From assembly GCA_002361095.1 (NCBI GenBank), contig DERU01000312.1, positions 1-8,269 on the forward strand: 8,269 nucleotides of DNA, read 5' to 3'. The notes under the pieces are model-generated. The model searched no databases. It was not told where the DNA came from and saw only the letters and a program-made list of their open reading frames with translations. This DNA is from Lachnospiraceae bacterium UBA3332 (GTDB lineage Bacteria > Bacillota > Clostridia > Lachnospirales > Lachnospiraceae). Every line of letters begins with the position of its first letter. Position 1 is the stretch's first letter. Shown here piece by piece: positions 1-7,187 of the stretch. The position numbers and the translations under genes were made by a program.

Positions 1-260
1 GAAAAGTAACAACAGTTCAGCCCCCAATGGCAGTAACTTAAGGGAGGCAGGCACGCGTACCGGACAGAATAGGATGTGCGGACAGGCTTTTTCCGGAGGC
101 AATATCCAGAGTGCTGCCAGCCAGAATACCGGGGCCGCACCCAATATTCTGATTGCGGGGTACATAAGGGCAATTATAGTACTCATGGAATGAAAGACGA
201 TTAACCCCCTTGTTCCCAAAAGATTTAGCCATCTTGCGTATTGCATTTGAAAATGAAAAA
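1..260. other. Left flank of the restriction-modification operon; no supportable gene
   Basis: Several short frames are open here and exclude each other. On the plus strand a frame is open from base 2 to a TGA at 191-193 (63 codons, rich in Asn, Ser and Gly), which could be the tail of a gene entering from the left. On the minus strand a 76-codon frame runs from a TTG at 268-266 to a TAA at 40-38, and another runs from an ATG at 186-184 off the left edge. None has a good ribosome binding site, and I recognise none of the three peptides. GC content rises again to the left of about position 200 compared with the methyltransferase gene, so this may be the chromosomal flank of the island. I see no clear terminator after the methyltransferase. 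Confidence 0.4.
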
Positions 261-1571
261 TCAACCAAAAGATACCGCTAATTTGGGGTGACTCTCTTCC
301 CAACCTAATGCATCAAAATTTTGCGTCAAAAAATCGTATACAACCGCTTCGATTACAGGGACAGAAACAGAATTTCCAAATTGTTTATAAGCAAAACGAT
401 CTTCCGGATTGATAATAAAAGTATCCGGAAATCCTTGCAAGCGGGCGCATTCACGAGGCGTAATCCGTCGTGGCAAATTATTTTGAATTACACCCAACCG
501 ATTTGCATCTGATGAAGTCAATGTTATAGAAATGCTATCAGGATCTAAAAATTTAAAAACCTCAAACGACATATTACCACAGACAGGATTGAATCTCCCA
601 TCTTTTTCTTTTAGATATCCTTTTTCTTTCAGTGAAGCTATTACTTCCAGAATATTATCTTCGCAGTAAAATGTTCTAATCTGTTCTATCGTAAGCATTT
701 TTCCATCTTGCTGTGTACCAAAATCATGCTTTCTGCGATTTTGTATCAGCAGATTCATAAATTTAATTTCAGATGGGGTACATTTTCCTTTACGGCCTAA
801 TTCCCAGGAATGAAGCGACTGCCCACCACGATAATCGATTAATCTGTAACCATGGAGCTTTGATAAATCGTTTCCCATCACAGAATGCAGCTGTTCGACA
901 AATTCAGGGCTGCAATAATATTTCTCCGAAACAGATGATTCTAATATATCACCCACTGTACACATGGCTTGGTAAGTGGAACCAAAAAGATTCAGCTGCT
1001 GATACAGGCTTTTGTATTTATGGGAATCAGACGGACCCAAATTTGTCATTAGGCTCATGGAAGGTATCGAACCATACAACCCCAAGATATAAAGTCTTAC
1101 TCGATTTTGCGGTACACCAAAATCCGAACTGTTTAATATAAGTTCGGCCGTTCCGTATCCTAAATCGTGCAATTTTTGCATAATCGTATCAAATGTACGT
1201 CCACCGTCGTGGGTTTTCAATCCGCGTACATTCTCAAGAAGGAAAGCCTTTGGGCAGTACTTTCCCAAAATCCGTTCTATTTCAAAAAACAATGTTCCGC
1301 GGGTGTCACCAAATCCGCGTCGCTTTCCGGCATAGGAAAAAGGCTGACATGGAAAACCTGCAAGCAAAAAATCGAATGGCTCAATTTCAGTTATTTCCCT
1401 GACATCGCCTTGCGGCTGTTCTCCAAAATTCAATTTGTATGTTTCACAGGCTCTTTCGTCAATCTCACTGGAAAGGACACATTTTGAATCTATACCTGCT
1501 TTTGCTAATGCTTGCGAAACACCCAAGCGTATACCACCAACACCAGCAAATAAATCTACATATTTTATCAT
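261..1571 (-). CDS. DNA (cytosine-5-)-methyltransferase of a type II restriction-modification system
   Basis: This 436-residue enzyme transfers a methyl group from S-adenosylmethionine to C5 of cytosine in a specific DNA site, protecting host DNA from the partner nuclease encoded just upstream. The conserved motifs are present in normal order: motif I DLFAGVGG (6-13, cofactor binding), motif IV GFPCQPFS (72-79, catalytic Cys75), motif VI ENV (113-115), motif VIII QNRVRLY (155-161), motif IX RRITPRECARLQGFP (368-382) and motif X GNSVSVPVI (399-407). The target-recognition region, about 165-365, is long. The start is set by an ATGA overlap with the endonuclease stop and by AGGAG at 1584-1580, eight bases upstream; the frame is open further upstream, but that part lies inside the endonuclease gene. 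All catalytic motifs are intact, so it should be active. The recognition sequence cannot be read from the sequence alone. The gene is AT-richer than those to its right. Confidence 0.96.
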   Translation of the reverse strand: MIKYVDLFAGVGGIRLGVSQALAKAGIDSKCVLSSEIDERACETYKLNFGEQPQGDVREITEIEPFDFLLAGFPCQPFSYAGKRRGFGDTRGTLFFEIERILGKYCPKAFLLENVRGLKTHDGGRTFDTIMQKLHDLGYGTAELILNSSDFGVPQNRVRLYILGLYGSIPSMSLMTNLGPSDSHKYKSLYQQLNLFGSTYQAMCTVGDILESSVSEKYYCSPEFVEQLHSVMGNDLSKLHGYRLIDYRGGQSLHSWELGRKGKCTPSEIKFMNLLIQNRRKHDFGTQQDGKMLTIEQIRTFYCEDNILEVIASLKEKGYLKEKDGRFNPVCGNMSFEVFKFLDPDSISITLTSSDANRLGVIQNNLPRRITPRECARLQGFPDTFIINPEDRFAYKQFGNSVSVPVIEAVVYDFLTQNFDALGWEESHPKLAVSFG

Positions 1572-2620
1572 CCAATCTTCTCCTTGATAAACTCCAAAAG
1601 AAGACCGAATTCTTCCGGGGTATATGCCACAGTACAATGGCTATTTTCGCACAGCACACGGACTGCTGCCCGCCTTGAAAAATTTCCGGCACCATCAATA
1701 ATGTAAGCGATGTAATTTCGGGTGCTTGCTATTTTCTCAAACCTATCCCGTGCCTGCCCACTTTTTCTTTCAATTGTGCTGTTGGTAGTTTCCTGGAATG
1801 TAACCTCAATAGCAACAAACTTCTTATGCCGACTTACATCGTTTTTTCGATCCACAACAACGTCGAAGGTTGTCAGCGTAGTACCATCGTTTTGCGTTAC
1901 GCCGGGGACAGTACCATTGCTTCTGACATTGTAGTTATCTCCTAAAGCACTTGCAAGGTAAGCAACAACATACTGCTGGGCCACATTTCCTAAATCTGTT
2001 GCCGTTTTCCCCCTGATTATACTGCTGACCCGAATATAGTTCTTCCGCACGAAATCTTCTACGCCTGTATCGTCTCCCATGTACTCAAAGGTGGTACACT
2101 TAAATAAAACCGCCTTTGTACTCGGAGCCATTGCCGCAGCACCGTACATGAGAAGCATAATGATGTCTTTGCATAGACCCTTATTACTGCATTCTGCGGT
2201 TAAGTTTTCAACAGTATCAATTTTCATGCGCTTGTTGTTCAATACGCCCCCTACGGGCAACACTTGAAACGCATAGCTGCATATGCCCATCCCGACATCA
2301 TAATCCATTTTTCCGTCCGGGAAAATACTTTCAAAATCTTTGTTGACGCGCTGTAACGGCTCACTTCCAAAGTCCGTGAGAACGACCAAATGCTTCAGGA
2401 AAAGATGATACGCAAAATTTGAGGCATCCAGTAAATCGAAAAGATTATTTGCGTTATGTTTGTCCGCCAGTTTCAGGATAGAAATAAAGCGTTCCTGGCT
2501 ATAGAGCAGGGTATGCAATATGCTAACCTTTTGTGCTTCTTCCCGGACTTCACGCGGCCACCATTTACAAGCGTGTTGTTCGAGTTCTTCAATCGTACGT
2601 TCAAATCTGTCATCGTTCAT
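1568..2620 (-). CDS. Type II restriction endonuclease, PD-(D/E)XK-like
   Basis: Probable 350-residue site-specific endonuclease paired with the cytosine methyltransferase that overlaps its stop codon by ATGA. The C-terminal half looks like a PD-(D/E)XK core. A helix with GNVAQQYVVAYL (211-222) precedes a strand TFDVVV carrying Asp253, then a strand AIEVTFQ carrying Glu272, then a helix with ERKSGQARDRF (284-294). The canonical lysine two residues after the acidic residue is Thr274 here; Gln276 or Lys286 may take its place. The N-terminal half (1-200) is mostly helical in appearance and I do not recognise it. The frame extends upstream to a TTG at 2665-2663, but that codon sits at the predicted transcription start, so the ATG at 2620-2618 is preferred; its ribosome binding site (GGGGG, about seven bases upstream) is weak. 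The gene is AT-rich. The nuclease call is good from fold motifs and partner; the site is unknown. Confidence 0.85.
   Translation of the reverse strand: MNDDRFERTIEELEQHACKWWPREVREEAQKVSILHTLLYSQERFISILKLADKHNANNLFDLLDASNFAYHLFLKHLVVLTDFGSEPLQRVNKDFESIFPDGKMDYDVGMGICSYAFQVLPVGGVLNNKRMKIDTVENLTAECSNKGLCKDIIMLLMYGAAAMAPSTKAVLFKCTTFEYMGDDTGVEDFVRKNYIRVSSIIRGKTATDLGNVAQQYVVAYLASALGDNYNVRSNGTVPGVTQNDGTTLTTFDVVVDRKNDVSRHKKFVAIEVTFQETTNSTIERKSGQARDRFEKIASTRNYIAYIIDGAGNFSRRAAVRVLCENSHCTVAYTPEEFGLLLEFIKEKIG
1580..1584 (-). promoter_or_regulatory. Ribosome binding site of the methyltransferase
   Basis: AGGAG on the minus strand, eight bases before the ATG at 1571-1569. It lies within the last codons of the endonuclease gene. 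Together with the ATGA overlap it fixes the start at the Met directly before motif I rather than at the longer open frame. Confidence 0.8.
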
Positions 2621-2670
2621 AAGCAGCCCCCATTTCGTTCTATAGGCAAGGACATAAAATTTCAATATAT

Positions 2671-2699
2671 ATTATACTTCAATTTATGCACTTTCGCAA
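2671..2699 (-). promoter_or_regulatory. Promoter of the restriction-modification operon
   Basis: On the minus strand, TTGCGA (2699-2694) and a perfect TATAAT (2676-2671) are separated by 17 bases, a standard housekeeping-sigma arrangement. Transcription would begin near 2664, leaving about 45 bases of leader before the ATG at 2620. No inverted-repeat operator or controller-protein gene is evident beside it. Confidence 0.75.
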
Positions 2700-2787
2700 T
2701 TGGGGTTTTTTCTTGTTCACTAAAATCAATTTTGCAGCATTACTTTCCACGGGGTGGGGAAGGGCTTGGGCCAAACCGGGGAGCAGA

Positions 2788-2827
2788 CGGCGGGGGAGGC
2801 ACGGACGGACCTTACATCCCCCGGCCG
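2788..2827 (-). terminator. Strong bulged hairpin directly after the rhamnosidase stop
   Basis: Starting at the base after the stop codon, CGGC-C-GGGGGA (2827-2817) can pair with TCCCCC-GCCG (2797-2788). This gives ten base pairs with one bulged C and a 19-base loop. It is placed like a terminator but is not followed by a run of U, so it may instead stabilise the 3' end, or terminate with help. It separates the rhamnosidase from the restriction-modification promoter; the remaining bases between them (2700-2787) hold nothing else I recognise. Confidence 0.4.
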
Positions 2828-5401
2828 TTACAGGGAATAAGCCACGCTGTAGCGCCCCGCTTCCAGATGGCAGACACCGTCCTCCACTTTTGCAAACATG
2901 GGATTTTGGGTATCCGCAAATACCCCCCCGGACGCACCGGGCAAAACCAGCCTTGCGGTACAGCCGAAAGGAACCTCCACACAAACCTCTATATGGTTTT
3001 CGTCCGTCATCTTCCAGGCCGACTTCCACAAACCGCTGGCCGAGCGGTAGGAAGCTTCCACCGATCCCAGCCGCACATCCGGAACAGGCGCAAGCAGCGC
3101 CCTGGAAAATCCCACATCCCCCTCTTCCTGCCTGATTCCCGCAGCATAAGCATACAGCCATTCCACAATGGAACCGTACGCATAATGGTTAAAACTGTTC
3201 ATCCCTATGGAGGAGACGGAGCCGTCCGGCAGCAGACTGTTCCAGCGCTCCCAAATCGTGGTCGCCCCCAGCTTTACCTCATAAAGCCATCCGGGATATT
3301 CTTCGTTCAGCAAAAGATCGTACGCCAAATCCGCATGCCCCGCCTTTGACAGTTCTTCCCCGAGAATCGGCGTGCCCACAAACCCGGTCTGCAGCTTCCC
3401 GCCATTATCCGCAAACTTTTTGACAAGCCGTTTGGCCGTCCACTCCCTGTCCACCGTCAACCCGTGGCGTAAACTCAAAAGGTGCGCCGTCTGCGTGTCA
3501 ATACAGCACCGCCCGGAGGGCGTATAATAGTCATGCCGGATGATGTCCAGCATCCGTTCCGCCAGCGCCGTATACTGCTCTTCTTCTTCCTTTTTCCCTA
3601 AAACGGCCGCCGCCTTGGCCACCAGCTGTGCGCTGTAGCGCAGATATACCAGTGCGATAAAGCCTTCCTCCGTGCCTCCCATCACCCCGTCGATTCCGCC
3701 GATACCGTCCAGCGCCAGCCAGTCCCCGTAATGGGCGTGATCACGCCAGCCGTGTCCGTTCTCCTCCAGCTTCGTGATGTGATCCACCCAGCTTTTCATG
3801 CTGCCAAACCGCGCTTCCAAAATATCGGTATCGCCGTAAAAACGGTATAAATTCCACGGTATAATGCACGCCGCGTCCCCCCAGGCGCAGGCGATATCCG
3901 TATATCCGAAGGAAGGAACCACGTTGGGAGCCGCTCCCTCCAGATTTTTCTGCTCCGTGGCCATATCATACAAATATTTTGCAAAAAAGGCGTAACTGTC
4001 CATCTGATAGCATGCCGTCGGGGAAAACACTTCCGCATCCCCCGTCCAGCCCATGCGCTCGTCCCGCTGGGGGCAGTCCGTGGGCACATCCAGGAAGTTA
4101 TCCTTTTGTCCCCACTCGGTATTCAGAATCAGACGGTTTACCAAACCGTTTCCCGTCTGCAAAGTTCCCGTCCGCTGCAAATCGGAATACATCGCCAATC
4201 CCGTAAAATCCTCGGCCCGCAGTTCGCAAACTCCCTCCACCTTTGCATACCGGTATCCGTAAAAAGTAAAATGCGGGCCAATCACATGCTCTTTTCCATC
4301 GGAAATATAAATATATTCCGCCAGTGCAGACCTTAAATTGTCCCGGTAAAAGTTCCCCTTCTGCAGTACCTCCCCCACCTGAATACGGATTTTGGTTCCC
4401 TTGGGTTCATGCACGCGTAGCCGGAAACTCCCCGTAATATTCTGTCCCAAATCCACCACGGTTTCCCCTGCCGGAGTGTGCAGCAGTTTAGCCGCAGGCA
4501 TTTGTTCCTGTATGCGCACGGGAAGGCTTCTTCTCCCGGTCAAAACCCCCTGCGGGGGCTGCGTCAGTACGGCCCGCCGTGCCGGTGTCTCCTCCAGTGT
4601 GTCATCTGCCTTTTCCCCGTCATAAATATTGGAAAAAACGATAGTACTGTAAGCCACCTGCCAGCTTTCATCCGTACCCACAATTTCCCTGCTGCCGTCC
4701 TCATAAACCAGACGCAGTTCCGCAATCAGTTTAAAGTCTTTCCCGTAATAGGGAAGCCCGTCCGCATCCGCAAAACCGAAACGCCCCTTGTACCAGCCGT
4801 TCCCCAACATGACCGACAGCGTCCCCGCCTTTTGCAGCTGCCCGGTCACATCAAAAGTCTGGTATTGTACCCATTCGTTATAATTGTTACAATAAGGTGT
4901 CAGCCATTCATCCCCGATTCTCTCCCCGTCAAAATATGCTTCATACAGTCCGAGGCCGCAAATATAAAGCCGCGCCGCCGCCACCCGTTTGGACGGTGCA
5001 ACCTGCTTTGCAAAAACGGGATGCCTTGTCCCGTTTGGGGCACAGCCAATCCATTTGGCCGTCCAGGCTTCCTTCCCCTTGCCGGTCTCAAACCGGTTTT
5101 CATCGCTGACTGCCTCTTCTCCCGCGTCGGAACGCACGCTTATCGTCCAACGGTAACGGGTATGCGCCGCCGGCACAAGATCCGCCTTTGTACCCCTGCA
5201 GTCCAGATCTGTCCATCCGCTGTCCCACACCGGCGCATCCTGCAAGGGACGCATCCTGTCGTCGTCCTGCCAGATCCGCAGCCTTGCCTCCTTCTGCTTT
5301 TTCCCCTCCGCCTCTTCGGCCTGCCAGGAAAAACGCAGCCCGTCCATCTCATATCCCAGCGGATTTGACAAATGATTGACCTTACAATTGGTGATTTTCA
5401 T
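2828..5401 (-). CDS. Alpha-L-rhamnosidase, glycoside hydrolase family 78
   Basis: An 857-residue enzyme expected to hydrolyse terminal alpha-L-rhamnose from plant glycosides, pectic fragments or bacterial polysaccharides by inversion. The family's four-part architecture is visible: an N-terminal Ig-like/beta-sandwich part (about 1-115), the rhamnosidase N domain (about 135-300, with LYICGLGLYEAYFDGERIG at 145-163), a second beta domain (about 300-410), the alpha/alpha barrel (about 415-755) and a C-terminal beta domain. The family signature DCPQRDERMGW spans 442-452; Glu448 fits the general acid, and Glu718 in TIWERW fits the catalytic base, by analogy with characterised GH78 enzymes. There is no signal peptide, so it probably acts in the cytoplasm on imported oligosaccharides. 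The start is ATG 5401-5399 after AGAGGA; an in-frame ATG four codons earlier (5413-5411) is possible. The open frame extends much further upstream, but through the racemase gene and without homology. It looks monocistronic. Confidence 0.95.
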   Translation of the reverse strand: MKITNCKVNHLSNPLGYEMDGLRFSWQAEEAEGKKQKEARLRIWQDDDRMRPLQDAPVWDSGWTDLDCRGTKADLVPAAHTRYRWTISVRSDAGEEAVSDENRFETGKGKEAWTAKWIGCAPNGTRHPVFAKQVAPSKRVAAARLYICGLGLYEAYFDGERIGDEWLTPYCNNYNEWVQYQTFDVTGQLQKAGTLSVMLGNGWYKGRFGFADADGLPYYGKDFKLIAELRLVYEDGSREIVGTDESWQVAYSTIVFSNIYDGEKADDTLEETPARRAVLTQPPQGVLTGRRSLPVRIQEQMPAAKLLHTPAGETVVDLGQNITGSFRLRVHEPKGTKIRIQVGEVLQKGNFYRDNLRSALAEYIYISDGKEHVIGPHFTFYGYRYAKVEGVCELRAEDFTGLAMYSDLQRTGTLQTGNGLVNRLILNTEWGQKDNFLDVPTDCPQRDERMGWTGDAEVFSPTACYQMDSYAFFAKYLYDMATEQKNLEGAAPNVVPSFGYTDIACAWGDAACIIPWNLYRFYGDTDILEARFGSMKSWVDHITKLEENGHGWRDHAHYGDWLALDGIGGIDGVMGGTEEGFIALVYLRYSAQLVAKAAAVLGKKEEEEQYTALAERMLDIIRHDYYTPSGRCCIDTQTAHLLSLRHGLTVDREWTAKRLVKKFADNGGKLQTGFVGTPILGEELSKAGHADLAYDLLLNEEYPGWLYEVKLGATTIWERWNSLLPDGSVSSIGMNSFNHYAYGSIVEWLYAYAAGIRQEEGDVGFSRALLAPVPDVRLGSVEASYRSASGLWKSAWKMTDENHIEVCVEVPFGCTARLVLPGASGGVFADTQNPMFAKVEDGVCHLEAGRYSVAYSL

Positions 5402-5416
5402 GTTTCCTCTCATTCC

Positions 5417-5469
5417 GCCCGCCCTGCCGGGCATTCTGTCCTTCCAAAATGACCTGCGCCGACCGCGCA
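5417..5469 (-). other. Two small hairpins in the rhamnosidase leader
   Basis: The minus strand has TGCGC-GGTCG-GCGCA (5469-5455) and GCCCG-GCAGGG-CGGGC (5432-5417), each a perfect five-base-pair stem. The second ends a few bases before the AGAGGA ribosome binding site. They could form a structured 5' leader, but in GC-rich DNA short stems like these also arise by chance. No known riboswitch was recognised. Confidence 0.25.
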
Positions 5470-5500
5470 AATCACCGTTGTCCGTTTCCCTCTCAGGATA

Positions 5501-5509
5501 ATCATAACA
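5501..5509 (-). promoter_or_regulatory. Probable extended -10 promoter of the rhamnosidase
   Basis: The minus strand reads TGTTATGAT, matching the extended -10 form TGnTATAAT with one mismatch. No good -35 lies 16-18 bases upstream, as is common for extended -10 promoters. It would give a leader of about 90 bases. The gap of 173 bases between racemase and rhamnosidase, unlike the overlaps among the three genes before it, also argues for a separate promoter. A weak AT-rich hairpin (5523-5542) upstream might end the racemase transcript, but it lacks a proper U tract. Confidence 0.45.
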
Positions 5510-5574
5510 ACAGAATGCATCCGCAAAAATAACGCTATTTGCACAAAAACAGGACCTGAGTTGCATCCTTTTTC

Positions 5575-6708
5575 CTATACGACAATCCGTGCGAGACGGC
5601 TCCCCAGACGGCTCAGGATTTCGTTGCTGATGGTATTGCACTGCCCCGCCATTTCCGTCGCCGTGATCTCTTCCGCCTGGGATCTTCCGATCAGCACCGC
5701 TGTGTCCCCACTCTTCACCCCGTCGATACCGCTCACATCCACCAGCATCTGATCCATACAGATCCGACCCACGACGGGCGCCTTTTTTCCTGCCAAAAGC
5801 ACGCTGCCCCCTCCGTCCGCAAGACAGCGGGGAACGCCGTCCGCGTAGCCGATGGACAGCACCGCGATTTTTCTCTCGCCGTCCGCCAAAAATGCCCTGC
5901 CATAGCCCGCCGTCTCCCCCGCATGCAGGCTTTTCACACAAGCCACCCGGGCTTTCAGGGAAAGTACCGGACACAGACTTTTCCTGCCTTTTTGGTCTTC
6001 CCCCCTGCTCCAAACCCCGTAAAGCGCAATGCCGGGCCGCACATAATCTTCCGCGTATTCCCGATATCCGAAAATCCCGTAGCTGGACAAAAGATGCAGC
6101 TTCGGGCAGCTTCCCCTGCGTTTTCTGATCTCGCCGGCCAGCCGGTAAAAGGCTTCCGCCTGTTTTCTTGTAAACGTCCGGTCCTCTGCGCTGTCCGAAT
6201 CCGCCGCGCAAAGATGGGTGAAGAGGCCGTCCGCCTGCAGATTTTCCATTCCCAGAACCTCCAGAATTTCTTCCGGGTTCCCGCTTCCAATCCCCAGCCG
6301 GTGCATACCGGTATCCACTCCCACATGCACATGCAGCTTTTTACCGTAGCGGTTGAGCCTTTTTGCATAAGAAAAATCCAGCACCGTCTGGGACAGCCGC
6401 CAACGCGCAAGCGTTCCAAACTCTTTTTCATCCGTATAGCCCAATATCAGGATTTCCCCCAAAATTCCGCAGCGGCGCAGCCCTACGCCTTCCGCTGCGC
6501 AAGCCACGCAAAATGCCTGCACGCCCGCCTTCTGCAATTCCCCCGCAATTAAATCGCTGCCATGCCCGTAGGCGTTTGCCTTGACGGCAGGCATAAGGCT
6601 GCAGCTTTGGGGCAGCATCGCCCTTATGGTACGCACGTTTTCCAGAAGCGCCTTGCGGTCCAATTCAATCCAGGCACGTCCCGCATGCGCTGTTCCGTCT
6701 CCTGTCAT
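5575..6708 (-). CDS. vanT: Stand-alone PLP-dependent serine/alanine racemase, VanT catalytic-domain type
   Basis: A 377-residue fold-type III racemase expected to interconvert L- and D-serine (possibly also alanine), supplying D-Ser to the VanG-type ligase two genes upstream. Numbering Bacillus stearothermophilus Alr as reference, Lys43 in PAVKANAYGHG binds PLP (Lys39), Tyr269 in GYGR is the second catalytic base (Tyr265), Arg137 and Arg224 match Arg136 and Arg219, and MDQ at 318-320 matches Met312/Asp313. Position 362 is Asn (ISNEILSRLG) where alanine racemases have the conserved Tyr354. From memory, VanT-type serine racemases have Asn here. The text around ILILGYT, THLCAADS and YVRPGIALYGV is also VanT-like. 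Unlike standard VanT there is no N-terminal acyltransferase-type membrane domain; the vanL cluster has a comparable split racemase. The start is fixed by ATGA overlap with the preceding gene and AGAGGAG eight bases upstream. A biosynthetic Alr is the alternative. Confidence 0.9.
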   Translation of the reverse strand: MTGDGTAHAGRAWIELDRKALLENVRTIRAMLPQSCSLMPAVKANAYGHGSDLIAGELQKAGVQAFCVACAAEGVGLRRCGILGEILILGYTDEKEFGTLARWRLSQTVLDFSYAKRLNRYGKKLHVHVGVDTGMHRLGIGSGNPEEILEVLGMENLQADGLFTHLCAADSDSAEDRTFTRKQAEAFYRLAGEIRKRRGSCPKLHLLSSYGIFGYREYAEDYVRPGIALYGVWSRGEDQKGRKSLCPVLSLKARVACVKSLHAGETAGYGRAFLADGERKIAVLSIGYADGVPRCLADGGGSVLLAGKKAPVVGRICMDQMLVDVSGIDGVKSGDTAVLIGRSQAEEITATEMAGQCNTISNEILSRLGSRLARIVV

Positions 6709-7187
6709 ATCCGTATCTCCTCTTCCCGCATCTGCCCCACCGGGCGGCATGCGCCGGCCACAACGGTGGCATCCGCCAAAACATCCCTGCACACCACTGC
6801 CCCCGCGCCGATTTTTGCCCTGTCCCCAATCCGGATATCCCCCAGCAAAATGCTGCCTGCTCCGATCAGGCAGCCGTCCCCGATCTGCGGCGCTTTGCGG
6901 TTGCTCTCCCCGATTGTGACGTTTTGATAAATACGGCAATTTTTCCCGATTTTCGCAAACCGGGAAATGTAAACGCCGTGCAGGCCGTGCGGCAGGCAGG
7001 GAATTTCCTCCACCACCGCCCCTTTTCCGATATACCCCCCGTGCTTATGGGCCATTCTGCTGCACAAAAGATTGAGGACATCCGAAACCAGCCTGCCTTT
7101 TGCCGACTCCCTTGCCCGGAACACCTTCCAATACAGCCACAGGTTATCCCCTTTGGAATAGTCGGTAAGCCATTGTCTCATTTTCAT
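6705..7187 (-). CDS. Left-handed beta-helix acetyltransferase, serine acetyltransferase-like
   Basis: A 160-residue acyltransferase of the hexapeptide-repeat family, closest in appearance to short serine O-acetyltransferase (CysE)-like proteins, which move acetyl from acetyl-CoA to a hydroxyl group. Residues 1-48 form a short helical start. From about 50 to 145 the sequence follows the I-G-x-x-A-x beta-helix pattern: YISRFAKIGKNCRIYQNVTIG at 73-93 without its first residue, then QIGDGCLIGAGS and RIGDRAKIGAGA. The LPHGLHG motif at 65-71 offers His67 and His70 as candidates for the catalytic His. It is much shorter than housekeeping CysE, lacking most of the N-terminal helical domain. Its stop and start overlap the neighbouring racemase and ligase by ATGA, so the three are probably made together. 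Its ribosome binding site is weak, which fits translational coupling. The acceptor is not known; L- or D-serine, a dipeptide or a cell-wall precursor are all possible. Confidence 0.88.
   Translation of the reverse strand: MKMRQWLTDYSKGDNLWLYWKVFRARESAKGRLVSDVLNLLCSRMAHKHGGYIGKGAVVEEIPCLPHGLHGVYISRFAKIGKNCRIYQNVTIGESNRKAPQIGDGCLIGAGSILLGDIRIGDRAKIGAGAVVCRDVLADATVVAGACRPVGQMREEEIRI
6717..6723 (-). promoter_or_regulatory. Ribosome binding site of the racemase
   Basis: AGAGGAG on the minus strand, eight bases before the ATG at 6708-6706, inside the end of the acetyltransferase gene. It decides the start: the open frame runs on upstream by 77 codons, but that stretch is a shadow of the acetyltransferase. 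Confidence 0.8.

Noticed and set aside
38..268. 76-codon minus-strand frame after the methyltransferase, starting at TTG and overlapping its stop
   Set aside because: No ribosome binding site before the TTG or the later in-frame ATG, no recognisable similarity, and a competing plus-strand frame over the same bases.
200..2730. Short similar stretches around CTTGTTC on both sides of the restriction-modification genes as possible insertion target duplications
   Set aside because: Only seven identical bases with loose similarity beyond; expected by chance and not at clearly defined island ends.
2686..3349. Long plus-strand open frames opposite the rhamnosidase end
   Set aside because: They are antisense shadows of a GC-rich gene: rich in Pro and Arg, without motifs or ribosome binding sites.
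5402..6211. N-terminal extension of the rhamnosidase frame to 6211
   Set aside because: The extra residues are a shadow of the racemase gene, Arg/Gly-rich and unlike GH78; a ribosome binding site and the family N-terminus fit the start at 5401.
6709..6939. N-terminal extension of the racemase frame to 6939
   Set aside because: It overlaps the acetyltransferase, has no similarity to racemases, and the ATGA start with AGAGGAG is clearly better.
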